From contig CAMWKX010000036.1 in the NCBI GenBank assembly GCA_947174955.1, positions 1-9,384 on the forward strand: a DNA stretch of 9,384 nt, given 5' to 3'. The position numbers and the translations under genes are program-made. This document shows positions 1 through 7,111 of this stretch, piece by piece. Position 1 is the stretch's first letter. Every line of letters begins with the position of its first letter. The stretch is from an uncultured Clostridia bacterium. Its GTDB lineage: Bacteria > Bacillota > Clostridia > Christensenellales > Borkfalkiaceae. The notes beneath the pieces were generated by a model. The model was not told where the DNA came from, made no database searches, and was given only the letters and a program-made list of their open reading frames with translations.

Positions 1-19
1 TTGCCATATAGGTTTTCAT
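1..19 (-). CDS. rplM: 50S ribosomal protein L13, first six codons only (partial)
   Basis: Only the first 19 bases are inside the window. They read MKTYMA on the minus strand, preceded by a good ribosome binding site (AAGGAG at 31-26, 6 nt before the ATG). Clostridial L13 proteins commonly begin MKTxMA, and the hairpin leader and strong promoter upstream are what is expected ahead of rplM. L13 is an early-assembling protein of the large ribosomal subunit. The call rests on a very short peptide plus the leader, so it is likely but not proven. In most relatives rpsI follows, which would lie off the left edge. Confidence 0.7.
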
Positions 20-94
20 TGTTTTCTCCTTATCGGTTCCCCCTCGGAAACCGACGCTGTTTTAACGCATTTTTTTCTTTATTTCCGTCAATGT
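20..94 (-). promoter_or_regulatory. Probable L13 leader: 5' UTR hairpin ahead of rplM
   Basis: The predicted 75-nt leader of the rplM transcript contains a hairpin with arms TCGGTTTCC (54-46) and GGGAACCGA (41-33), 9 bp including one G-U pair, with a GAGG loop. It ends one base before the Shine-Dalgarno sequence (31-26). Firmicutes have a described L13 leader family in which L13 is thought to bind its own mRNA leader and repress translation. The GTCGGTTTCC...GGGAACCG core beside the SD fits my memory of that family. The structure is visible in the sequence; the binding role is inferred from the family. Confidence 0.6.
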
Positions 95-100
95 AAAACT

Positions 101-129
101 ATTTTATTATTAAATGACACTTATGTCAA
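101..129 (-). promoter_or_regulatory. Sigma-A type promoter for rplM
   Basis: On the minus strand, TTGACA (129-124) is followed by a 17-nt spacer and TAAAAT (106-101). The -35 is perfect and the -10 matches five of six positions, with predicted transcription start near 94. Upstream, about 154-181 is made of A and T tracts that could act as an UP element. The 130-200 stretch between this promoter and the alaS stop holds no gene and no convincing terminator. Confidence 0.8.
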
Positions 130-200
130 GCCGTTTTGAGCGCGGAAACAAAGTTTTTTATTTTTTTAAAAAATTTTTGAAAAGCCCGTTTATCAGCCTT

Positions 201-2006
201 TTATCCCTTGATTAAAACGGCTTTGATACGCTTTACGCCCGCCGAAACGTTCTCCTGCTTGGCAATTTTGAACGTTCCCAAAAGCCCCGTATGCTCGGCG
301 TGAGGTCCGCCGCAGATCTCTTTCGAGAACTCGCCGATAGAGTAGGTCTTGACAACCTCGCCGTACTTGCTTTCGAAAAGTCCCGTAAAGCCCTCTTCCT
401 TCGCCTGTTCCAGAGGCATTTCGCGCATAACCACGGGCAGGTCCTGCTTAATTACGTCGTTGACCATATCCTCGACAGCCTTTACCTCTTCGGGCGTGAG
501 CTTGCGCGCAAAGTTGAAGTCGAAACGAAGACGCTCTTCGGTTATGTTCGAACCCTTCTGATTGATTTCGTCCGAGCACACCTTTTTGAGCGCGGCGTGC
601 AGAAGGTGCGTTGCCGTGTGCAGATTAGTCGTTTCTTCCTTGTGGTCGGCAAGTCCGCAGGCAAACTTCTGCTCGCTGCCCGCGCGGGACTTGTTCTGAT
701 GCTCGGTAAACGCCGCGTTATAGCCGTCAACGTCCACCTTCAGGCCCTTTTCCGCCGCCATCTCCACGGTGATTTCCACGGGGAAGCCGTAGGTATCGTA
801 CAGGTGGAAAGCCGTCACGCCGTCGATTGCGCCGCCCGCGGGAAGGGTTGAGGCTACCTTTTCGAATTCCTTTATGCCCTGCGCGAGCGTTCTGGAAAAC
901 TTAGCTTCTTCCTTGTTGAGCTCCTCCTCTATTTTGCCCGAGTTTGCAACCAGCTCGGGATAGATGTCGGCGTACTTTTCCACTATGGTCTTGGATATTT
1001 CGTTGAGCGCGCCCTGCGGCAAACCGATGTTTCTGCCGAAGCGCACCGCCCTTCTTATTATTCTTCTTAATATATAGCCCTGGTCGGTGTTGGAGGGTAC
1101 TATTCCCTTGGTGTCACCCAGCATAAAGGTTGCCGTGCGCACGTGGTCGAGAACGACGCGGAACGCCTTTGTCGTCTGCTCGTTTTCGTTATAGCTGTGC
1201 CCCGTCAGCTCCTCTATCTTAGCAATAGCCTTTTCGAAAATGTCCGTTTCGTATACGCTGTCCTTGCCGTTTAAAATGCACAGTGTGCGTTCCAGTCCCA
1301 TACCCGTATCGACGTTCTTCTGCGCGAGGGGCTCGTACTTGCCCTGCTCGTTCTTGTTGTACTGCATAAACACGTCGTTCCAGATTTCCAGGAAGGTGCC
1401 CTTGGGAGCTTCGTCAAACTGGTCGGGACCGAGCTTGTCCGCCTCCGCGTGGTTGCGGATGATGTGCATTTCGGTGTCGGGTCCGCAGGGACCTGTCGTG
1501 CCCGCGGGTCCCCACCAGTTACCGCTCTTGGGCAGGAAGTATACGTTCTGCGGGAGTATGCCGCACTTAATCCACTTGTTTGCGCTCTCCTCGTCGCGGG
1601 GGCAGTCGCTATCGCCAGCAAAACAGGTGACCGCAATGTCCTCCACGGGTATGCCCAGGTATTCGGGCGAGGTGAGGAATTCGAACGACCAGCCTATCAT
1701 CTCGTCCTTGAAATAGTCGCCGAGCGACCAGTTGCCCAGCATCTCGAAGAAGGTGCAGTGGGAGCTGTCGCCAACCTCGTCAATATCGCCCGTACGCACG
1801 CACTTCTGCACGTCGGTAAGGCGCTTGCCCGCGGGGTGTTTTTCGCCCAGAAGATAGGGCACGAGCGGGTGCATTCCCGCCGTGGTGAACAGCACCGTGG
1901 GGTCGTTTTCGGGTATGAGCGAGGCGGACGCAATTACAGCGTGTCCCTTGCTCTTAAAAAAGTCGAGGTACATTTTTCTTAAACTTTCACTCGTTAAAGT
2001 TTTCAT
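201..2006 (-). CDS. alaS: Alanine--tRNA ligase, compact form without the C-terminal C-Ala domain
   Basis: Charges tRNA-Ala with alanine in the cytoplasm. At 601 residues it is far shorter than the usual AlaRS of about 870, and resembles the short enzymes of Borrelia and some candidate-phyla bacteria. The class II catalytic core is at the N-terminus: PENDPTVLFTTAGM near 32-45, the motif 2 region RTGDIDEVGD...FFEMLGNW at 71-93, and motif 3 MGLERT at 236-241. The tRNA-recognition region includes RRIIRRAVR near 314-322. The editing domain keeps its metal ligands, HTATH at 463-467 and CGGPH at 565-569, where many AlaRS have CGGTH. The protein ends just after the editing domain, so the DHHA1/C-Ala part is absent, not broken off: the end GVKRIKAVLIKG is that of the short type. 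It is last in the ktrB operon. Its SD (AAGGTGAG, 2017-2010) overlaps the cysS stop codon, which suggests coupled translation. Confidence 0.95.
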   Translation of the reverse strand: MKTLTSESLRKMYLDFFKSKGHAVIASASLIPENDPTVLFTTAGMHPLVPYLLGEKHPAGKRLTDVQKCVRTGDIDEVGDSSHCTFFEMLGNWSLGDYFKDEMIGWSFEFLTSPEYLGIPVEDIAVTCFAGDSDCPRDEESANKWIKCGILPQNVYFLPKSGNWWGPAGTTGPCGPDTEMHIIRNHAEADKLGPDQFDEAPKGTFLEIWNDVFMQYNKNEQGKYEPLAQKNVDTGMGLERTLCILNGKDSVYETDIFEKAIAKIEELTGHSYNENEQTTKAFRVVLDHVRTATFMLGDTKGIVPSNTDQGYILRRIIRRAVRFGRNIGLPQGALNEISKTIVEKYADIYPELVANSGKIEEELNKEEAKFSRTLAQGIKEFEKVASTLPAGGAIDGVTAFHLYDTYGFPVEITVEMAAEKGLKVDVDGYNAAFTEHQNKSRAGSEQKFACGLADHKEETTNLHTATHLLHAALKKVCSDEINQKGSNITEERLRFDFNFARKLTPEEVKAVEDMVNDVIKQDLPVVMREMPLEQAKEEGFTGLFESKYGEVVKTYSIGEFSKEICGGPHAEHTGLLGTFKIAKQENVSAGVKRIKAVLIKG

Positions 2007-2015
2007 ATTCTCACC

Positions 2016-3413
2016 TTATTTCTTTATAATTTCGTAACCGTCTTTGCCATCCTTGATAACGTAGCCAAGACCATCTATCTGCGAGCGCAGGCTATCCGCC
2101 TCCGCCCAGTTTCTGTCTTTCTTAGCCTGCCAGCGCTTTTCGGCAAGAGCCTTGACCTCGTCGGGCACGCCGCCCTCCGCCTGCGACTTTTTCTCAACCT
2201 CGGCAAGGTACTCCGCCGAATCCTTTTTGAAAATGCCTAAAAGCGAATAGGTCTTTTTAATCTGCGCTATATCGTCCGCGCAACTGCCGTCGCCCACCGC
2301 AAGCTTAGCCGCAACCTTCTTGAAAAGCGCGAACAAATCGGACAGCGCGAGCGCGGTGTTAAAGTCGTCGTCCATACACTCGTCAAAGCGCTCGTCTATC
2401 TCTTTATTGCCCGCTCCGCCCTTGCCGAACTTGCTTTCGACGGCATATATGGTGCGGTAAAAGCCCGTCAGGTGCTTTTCCGCGTCGGGGAAAAGGTTGT
2501 CGGTTATGTTGATATCGTTGCGGTAATTGGTCTGCAAAAGCGCAAACTTTATCGCCTCGTTGGTGTACTTTTTCAAGAGGTCTTCAAGTAACAAAGAGTT
2601 ACCTAAACTCTTAGACATCTTCTGTCCGTTGACCTTGATAAGACCGTTATGCGTCCAGTACTTGACGAACCTCTTGCCCGTAAGACTTTCTGTCTGGGCA
2701 ATCTCGTTTTCGTGGTGCGGGAATATGAGGTCGCGCCCGCCGCCGTGAATGTCTATCTGTTCGCCGAACGCCGCGCGGTTCATTGCCGAGCACTCTATGT
2801 GCCAGCCCGGTCTGCCCTCGCCCCAGGGCGAATGCCAGCTTATTTCCCCCTCTTTCGCCGCCTTCCACAGAGCAAAGTCGGCGGGGTTTCTCTTCTCTTC
2901 GCCGTTCTCCACGCGCACGCCGTCGAGCATATCCTCAACGCTGCGGTTGGAAAGGCAGCCGTAACCCTTGAAGCTGTTGACGTCGAAGTACACGTCGCCG
3001 TTGGTTGCGGCATATGCGTGCCCCTTTTCGATTAAAGCGGATATAAAGTCGATAATATTGCCGATATTTTCGGTGGCTTTGAGCCAAACCGTAGGGTCGT
3101 CGATATCCATCTCGCGCATAACCGCGTCAATCTTTTCGATGGTCATTTCGGCATACTTGTCCGCAGGTATTCCCGTCTCTTTCGAACGCGCTATAATCTT
3201 GTCGTCGACGTCGGTATAGTTGCGTGCGTAGGTAACCTGGTACCCCTTCTTTTCGAGGTACTTGCGCACTATATCGTAAATGAGCGCCTGAAAGCCGTGA
3301 CCTATGTGCGCCTCGCCCGATACGGTTATGCCGCACGCGTACATCTTGACCTTGCCCTCTTCGAGCGGTTTGAAATCTTCCTTAATCTTTGTCAGGGTAT
3401 TGTATATCCGCAT
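2016..3413 (-). CDS. cysS: Cysteine--tRNA ligase
   Basis: Charges tRNA-Cys with cysteine; a class I synthetase of normal length (465 residues). The zinc ligands that bind the cysteine thiol are in place by alignment with the family: C27 (YACG), C208 (HIECSAM), H233 and E237 (FPHHENE). The ATP-binding motifs are HIGH at 36-39 and KMSKS at 265-269. The first motif sits in CGITVSGEAHIGHG, where most CysRS read CGPTVY...HIGNAR, so this is a divergent subgroup. The C-terminal helical anticodon-binding region runs from about 310 to the end. The start lies inside cysE: the two reading frames overlap by 32 nt, with an SD GAGGT (3426-3422) 8 nt before the ATG and also inside cysE. The two genes are therefore made together, the product of one pathway feeding the other. 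Confidence 0.96.
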   Translation of the reverse strand: MRIYNTLTKIKEDFKPLEEGKVKMYACGITVSGEAHIGHGFQALIYDIVRKYLEKKGYQVTYARNYTDVDDKIIARSKETGIPADKYAEMTIEKIDAVMREMDIDDPTVWLKATENIGNIIDFISALIEKGHAYAATNGDVYFDVNSFKGYGCLSNRSVEDMLDGVRVENGEEKRNPADFALWKAAKEGEISWHSPWGEGRPGWHIECSAMNRAAFGEQIDIHGGGRDLIFPHHENEIAQTESLTGKRFVKYWTHNGLIKVNGQKMSKSLGNSLLLEDLLKKYTNEAIKFALLQTNYRNDINITDNLFPDAEKHLTGFYRTIYAVESKFGKGGAGNKEIDERFDECMDDDFNTALALSDLFALFKKVAAKLAVGDGSCADDIAQIKKTYSLLGIFKKDSAEYLAEVEKKSQAEGGVPDEVKALAEKRWQAKKDRNWAEADSLRSQIDGLGYVIKDGKDGYEIIKK

Positions 3414-4053
3414 CGTCCTTTACCTCGTATTTAATGCCAAGCTTCTCCTCTAAGGCGAACATTCTCTCGCGCAGCGCGCACAGCTCTTTGAGCATCGGGT
3501 CATCCTTTTCCTGAACAAGGTCGACGCCGTCCTTACTGCCGTCTATTCTCACTATCCTCGCGGGCACGCCCACTACTGTTGCGTGAGCGGGAACGTCGCG
3601 GAGAACCACCGCGCCCGCGCCCACCTTTGCGTAGTCGCCCACGGTTATGTTGCCCAATATTTTAGCGCCCGCGGAAATAACGCAGTTTTCCCCGATTGTC
3701 GGGTGGCGCTTGCCCGTTTCCTTGCCCGTGCCGCCCAGCGTACAGCCCTGGTAAAGCACGGTGCCCGTACCCACTTCCGCCGTTTCGCCTATGACTACTC
3801 CCTGACCGTGGTCGATGAATACTCCGGGGGCAATCTTGGCGGCGGGGTGAATTTCTATGCCCGTAATGCGCTTGGTGCGCTGACTTATCATACGCGCCAG
3901 AAGCCTGAAATGAATTTTATAAAAAAAGTGTGCTCTTCTGTGTCGGGACAGCGCTCTCACCCCCGAATAGGTGAGCCATATCTCGAACTTATTGCGCGCG
4001 GCGGGGTCGTTGCGCTTCGCCGCGTCTATATCCATTCTCAGTTTTTTAAACAT
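3382..4053 (-). CDS. cysE: Serine O-acetyltransferase
   Basis: Makes O-acetylserine from serine and acetyl-CoA, the first step of cysteine synthesis. It has the short Firmicutes form (223 residues): a helical N-terminal part (about 1-60), then left-handed beta-helix hexapeptide repeats from IHPAAKIAPG near 68 to about 168. Likely active-site residues, matched by motif to E. coli CysE, are H82 in IDHGQG and H117 in GKRHP. GGTGKETGKRHP lies in the acetyl-CoA/serine binding part. The tail (about 185-223) is charged and helical. It directly precedes and overlaps cysS, an arrangement common in Firmicutes. The start is 8 nt after the ktrA stop and has no clear SD; a second ATG at codon 7 has none either. 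Initiation probably relies on coupling with ktrA. The upstream bases read ATGTAATATG, where the first ATG meets a stop at once. Confidence 0.95.
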   Translation of the reverse strand: MFKKLRMDIDAAKRNDPAARNKFEIWLTYSGVRALSRHRRAHFFYKIHFRLLARMISQRTKRITGIEIHPAAKIAPGVFIDHGQGVVIGETAEVGTGTVLYQGCTLGGTGKETGKRHPTIGENCVISAGAKILGNITVGDYAKVGAGAVVLRDVPAHATVVGVPARIVRIDGSKDGVDLVQEKDDPMLKELCALRERMFALEEKLGIKYEVKDDADIQYPDKD

Positions 4054-4061
4054 ATTACATA

Positions 4062-4715
4062 TTACGTTTTAGCCGACATTTTGAACACGTCGCGGCTCTT
4101 GCCGATAACGAAAATATGGTCGCCCTCGGCAAACACGAAGTCGGGCATAGGCGACGGGTCGAGATGCTCGCCGCGCTTTATAGCCACTATATTTATCTTG
4201 AATTTTTTACGCACGTCAAGCTCGATAATCGATTTGCCCTCCCAGCTCTTTACTATGGGAACTTCGAAAATCGCGTAGCCGTCGGTAAGCGCTACGTAGT
4301 CGAAAATGTTGTTGCCGTTGTGACGGATTGCCAGCTTGTCGGCGGTTTCGCCGTCGGCGTAAATGATTTCGTCCGCACCGATCTTCTTTAAAAGCTCGCA
4401 CTGGATATCGTCGCGGGCGCGGGCGGCAACGTACTTTGCACCCAGATTTTTAAGCGTAATAGCCGTCAGCATCGACGCTTCGAGATTGTCGCCGACCGTA
4501 ATAAAACAGATGTCGAACGACGGAATATCGAGGGCGCTCAACACGTCCTCGTGCGTGTACTCGGCAATACGCGCGTCCGAAAACCGCGTAGCAAGGCGGG
4601 CTATGCGCTCCTCCCTGTTGTCGAGAACCATTACGTCGTGACCCAGATCCTGCATCTTTTCAGCAAGATGACAGCCGAGTCTGCCCATACCAATTATCAA
4701 AACCGACTTTCTCAT
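4062..4715 (-). CDS. ktrA: Ktr/Trk potassium uptake gating subunit (RCK protein)
   Basis: Cytoplasmic regulatory subunit that forms a ring under the membrane subunit and controls potassium flow in response to bound nucleotide. At 217 residues it is a single RCK unit as in KtrA/KtrC, not the double-length TrkA. The RCK_N Rossmann fold begins VLIIGMGRLG with the glycine motif at 9-14, and the nucleotide ribose-binding acid is probably D32 at the end of strand two (VMVLD). The RCK_C (TrkA_C) domain covers about 140-212; in relatives this domain can bind c-di-AMP, which cannot be judged here. It follows ktrB by 11 nt, with SD AAGGAA (4726-4721) just after the ktrB stop. Adjacent placement with the channel gene makes the pairing secure; whether to call it KtrA or KtrC is open. 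Confidence 0.93.
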   Translation of the reverse strand: MRKSVLIIGMGRLGCHLAEKMQDLGHDVMVLDNREERIARLATRFSDARIAEYTHEDVLSALDIPSFDICFITVGDNLEASMLTAITLKNLGAKYVAARARDDIQCELLKKIGADEIIYADGETADKLAIRHNGNNIFDYVALTDGYAIFEVPIVKSWEGKSIIELDVRKKFKINIVAIKRGEHLDPSPMPDFVFAEGDHIFVIGKSRDVFKMSAKT

Positions 4716-4726
4716 AATTTTTCCTT

Positions 4727-6088
4727 TTATCCTACAATGATTTTATCTGCAACTCTCGACAGCGAAACGGGTTTTTTCTCGCCCGTGAAGATGAGCACGA
4801 GCGTGAACCCGCCCACTCTGCCGAAGAACATTAAAAGTATCAGAATTACCTTGCTTGCGGCGTGCAGACTCGCGGTCAAATTCTGCGAAAGCCCCACCGT
4901 TCCTACCGCCGAAACGACCTCGAACGCAACGCTGTCGAGGGATATTCCCCCGCCTACGCCCGCGCCCTCGATTGCGCATATAATTATAGTGCTGATTACA
5001 GCCACCAATATGTATACGCAGACTATCGCGCCCGCCTGATGGCTCGCGTCGTTTTCGAAACGGCGGTTGTAAAGGTGCACTTCGTTTTCTCTTTTCGCCG
5101 TCGCCAGGGTTGCAAGCACGAATACCGCAAGCGTAGTCGTTTTCAGACCGCCGGCAGTCGAACCGGGCGAGCCGCCTATCAGCATAAGAGCCATCGTCAG
5201 CGCGTTGCCCGCACCGCTCATATTTGCGTAATCGACAGAGGCGAACCCCGCCGTGCGCGGCGTTACCGCCATAAACAGCGACGACATTATTTTCGTGCCT
5301 ACGCCCCAATCCCCGATCGTTGCGGGATTATTCCACTCGAAAGCCATAAACAGTCCCCAGCCCAGCACTATAAGTCCGAGCGTGGTCGACAAAACCACTT
5401 TGGAATGAAAGGAGTATTTTTTGATATGTATGCCGTGGCGAACCACGTCGCCCCACACGAAAAAGCCTATGCCTCCTATTATAATCAGCAGCGAAACAGT
5501 TATAATTACGTGCGGATAGTTCATAAAATGCGTAAGCGAATAGTAGCCCTTTTTGTCCGTCAACGTAAAGCCCGCATTGCAGAACGCCGACACGGAAGTG
5601 AACACCGACTGCCATATACCTTCGCCCCAACCGAACTCGGGAACGAACGCAAAGCAGAGAACAAACGCGCCCGCGGACTCGAAAATAAGCGTGCCCAGAA
5701 GTATGATTTTGACAAGCCCCTTTACGCTTACCAGGTCAACGCTGCCCGCCGACTGCATAACCAGCTTTCTCTGCGAAAGGCTCGTATGCTTTTTGACGTA
5801 CAGCAAAAACAGCGACATAATGGTTATAAAGCCCAGTCCGCCGATTTGTATAAGTATTAAAATAACCGCCTGACCGTAGTACGACCAATAAGTCGACGTG
5901 TCCTGCACGGAAAGTCCTGTTACGCAGGTTGCGCTCGTTGCCGTAAAAAGCGACGTCAGAAAATCGACGTGCCCGCTCTTGGTTGCAAAGGGCAGAGATA
6001 GCAGCGCCGCTCCCACCCATATCGTAATAAAGAAGCTGATAGCAACGAGAGCCGCAGCAGGCAGTTTAAACTTACGTACTTTTTGCAT
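4727..6088 (-). CDS. ktrB: Ktr/Trk potassium uptake membrane subunit
   Basis: Integral membrane protein of the TrkH/KtrB/HKT superfamily that carries potassium into the cell. With the ATG at 6088 it is 453 residues, normal for KtrB. Four M1-P-M2 repeats are visible with pore loops at TATSATCVTGLS (49-60), SVSAFCNAGF (165-174), AVTPRTAGF (274-282) and SAVGTVGLS (393-401), each with the filter glycine. GGSPGSTAGGLKTTT (305-319) belongs to the flexible gate loop of the third repeat. A longer frame opens with TTG at 6127, but that TTG lies in the predicted -35 box and the extra 13 residues have no family counterpart, so I chose the ATG. There is no SD; the ATG is about 4 nt from the predicted transcription start. 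First gene of the five-gene unit ktrB-ktrA-cysE-cysS-alaS. Confidence 0.93.
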   Translation of the reverse strand: MQKVRKFKLPAAALVAISFFITIWVGAALLSLPFATKSGHVDFLTSLFTATSATCVTGLSVQDTSTYWSYYGQAVILILIQIGGLGFITIMSLFLLYVKKHTSLSQRKLVMQSAGSVDLVSVKGLVKIILLGTLIFESAGAFVLCFAFVPEFGWGEGIWQSVFTSVSAFCNAGFTLTDKKGYYSLTHFMNYPHVIITVSLLIIIGGIGFFVWGDVVRHGIHIKKYSFHSKVVLSTTLGLIVLGWGLFMAFEWNNPATIGDWGVGTKIMSSLFMAVTPRTAGFASVDYANMSGAGNALTMALMLIGGSPGSTAGGLKTTTLAVFVLATLATAKRENEVHLYNRRFENDASHQAGAIVCVYILVAVISTIIICAIEGAGVGGGISLDSVAFEVVSAVGTVGLSQNLTASLHAASKVILILLMFFGRVGGFTLVLIFTGEKKPVSLSRVADKIIVG

Positions 6089-6098
6089 AATCAAAACT

Positions 6099-6127
6099 AT
6101 TATATAACTTTTGACCGCAAAAATCAA
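6099..6127 (-). promoter_or_regulatory. Promoter of the ktrB operon, close to the start codon
   Basis: TTGATT (6127-6122), a 17-nt spacer and a perfect TATAAT (6104-6099) on the minus strand. The ATG at 6088 is only 10 nt beyond the -10 box, so a start about 7 nt downstream leaves a leader of roughly 4 nt. A weaker candidate lies upstream, TTCCCA (6158-6153), 17 nt, TATTAT (6135-6130), which would give a leader of about 35 nt, also without an SD. Confidence 0.65.
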
Positions 6128-6180
6128 CTATAATATAGTGAGTGCCACCATTTGGGAAACAAAATTTTTTTGAAAATTTT

Positions 6181-6289
6181 TAACAAAAAAATAATTTTAA
6201 TGTTATTTTACCCCAAAAATTCCCTTGACTATTTTAACATTCGGTTATATAATATCAATAGTTACAGTTTAAAGTGTTAGTATTTAACA
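6181..6289. promoter_or_regulatory. Cluster of TAACA/TGTTA half-sites, possible DeoR-type operators
   Basis: Five copies of TAACA or its complement TGTTA occur in 109 bp of the ktrB-deoR gap: TAACA at 6181-6185, 6235-6239 and 6285-6289, and TGTTA at 6201-6205 and 6275-6279. The last pair forms an inverted repeat with a 5-nt spacer between the deoR transcription start and its ribosome binding site. One copy lies in the deoR promoter spacer. The three TAACA copies share TTTAACA. Autoregulation by the DeoR protein is an inference; AT-rich DNA makes chance copies possible. Confidence 0.35.
6225..6253 (+). promoter_or_regulatory. Sigma-A type promoter of the DeoR-family gene
   Basis: TTGACT (6225-6230), 17-nt spacer and a perfect TATAAT (6248-6253). 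Start of transcription is expected near 6260, giving a leader of about 43 nt with an SD. It is back-to-back with the ktrB promoter, about 100 bp apart. Confidence 0.8.
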
Positions 6290-6302
6290 AAGAGGGTTTG
6301 CT

Positions 6303-7061
6303 ATGAAACGCGAAAGGATTGAAGAGATAGCCGAAATTTTGGATAAGCGCGGCAAAATGACGCTCGAACAGCTCGAAAAGGAATTCCCCGCCGTGTCGCA
6401 GATGACTTTGAGGCGCGATTTGTATCAGCTTGAAGAGGACGGGCGCATTATCCGCATACGCGGCGGCGCTATGTCGGTCAAGGAAGTGCAGAAAGTTTCC
6501 GGCGAGGCGTACACGAAAAAGACGACGATAAACACGGACGCGAAAATCGTCATCGCGCAGAAGGCGGCAACGCTTATCGACGAGGGCATTTCGCTGTTTT
6601 TGGACGGCGGCACGACGGCAATGTATCTGTCCAAGGAAATTCCCGACATCAACTGCAACGTGTTCACGAACGGCATTGCGGTTGCAATGGAACTTGCGCA
6701 GAAAAAGAATATCAATATAACCGTCGTGGGCGGACAGCTTATGAAGGATAACCTTTCCACCTCCTCCCCCGTGGCAAAGTCGTATTTCGACGCAACCAAC
6801 TTCGAGCTTGCGATAGTTTCCGCAACGGCGTTCACTCCCGAAAACGGATTTTCGTGCAACAGCCAGATTGAGAGCGACCTTTTAAAGCGCGTTTTCCAGA
6901 AGGCAAGGCACGTTTATATGATGCTTGACAGCTCGAAAATCGGCAAGATTAACCCCTATACCTTTGCGCATATCGAGGATATCGACGTGCTCATTACCGA
7001 CGATAATTTCTCCAAGGAATACAAGGTGCTCTTCGAGCAGAACAACATAGTAGTAATGTAA
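6303..7061 (+). CDS. DeoR/GlpR-family transcriptional regulator
   Basis: Sugar-phosphate-responsive DNA-binding regulator, usually a repressor. The N-terminal winged helix-turn-helix covers about 1-57, with MTLEQLEKEF, recognition helix SQMTLRRDLYQLEEDG (32-47) and the wing ending RIRGGA (51-56). The DeoRC sensor domain (about 75-235) has the phosphosugar-site motifs DGGTT (101-105), FTNGIAVAMEL (121-131), VVGGQL (141-146) and DSSKIG (209-214). Length 252 is typical. Start chosen for AGAGG (6291-6295), 7 nt before the ATG. It stands alone: no sugar kinase, transporter or dehydrogenase adjoins it, so its ligand and targets cannot be told from context. The nearest divergent gene is ktrB. It is probably autoregulated (see the half-sites upstream). 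The gene ends just before a strong terminator. Confidence 0.92.
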   Translation: MKRERIEEIAEILDKRGKMTLEQLEKEFPAVSQMTLRRDLYQLEEDGRIIRIRGGAMSVKEVQKVSGEAYTKKTTINTDAKIVIAQKAATLIDEGISLFLDGGTTAMYLSKEIPDINCNVFTNGIAVAMELAQKKNINITVVGGQLMKDNLSTSSPVAKSYFDATNFELAIVSATAFTPENGFSCNSQIESDLLKRVFQKARHVYMMLDSSKIGKINPYTFAHIEDIDVLITDDNFSKEYKVLFEQNNIVVM

Positions 7062-7111
7062 GCGGCGTATCGCCGCAATAAAAAACCCGCGCAAATCTGC
7101 GCGGGTTTTTT
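7062..7111. terminator. Bidirectional intrinsic terminator, with an extra hairpin on the deoR side
   Basis: Main stem CCCGCGCA (7086-7093) and TGCGCGGG (7098-7105) with loop AATC, flanked by A6 on the left (7080-7085) and T6 on the right (7106-7111), so it works for both the deoR gene and the convergent PH-domain gene. Directly after the deoR stop is a second GC-rich hairpin, GCGGCG (7062-7067), loop TAT, CGCCGC (7071-7076), which has no T tract of its own. Confidence 0.93.

Noticed and set aside
2007..4061. T-box leaders ahead of cysE, cysS or alaS
   Set aside because: The genes are separated by at most about 10 nt or overlap, leaving no room for a T-box, and none of its conserved elements is seen.
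4862..5860. Long open frame on the plus strand (332 codons) antisense to ktrB
   Set aside because: It lies wholly within the clear ktrB gene, reads as low-complexity R/Y/A-rich sequence with no motif, and has no SD. It results from codon bias of the sense gene. The same applies to plus-strand frames at 291-851, 1449-1982 and 3583-4278.
6089..6127. TTG start giving ktrB 13 extra residues
   Set aside because: The TTG forms part of the predicted -35 box, it has no SD, and KtrB proteins normally begin near the later ATG.
6121..6150. CIRCE heat-shock operator (GCACTC seen on the minus strand near 6140-6146)
   Set aside because: The facing GAGTGC arm at the required spacing is missing.
6089..6302. 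c-di-AMP riboswitch or other leader RNA ahead of ktrB
   Set aside because: Such riboswitches often precede potassium genes, but the predicted leader is about 4 nt (35 nt from the weaker promoter), too short, and no matching structure is seen.
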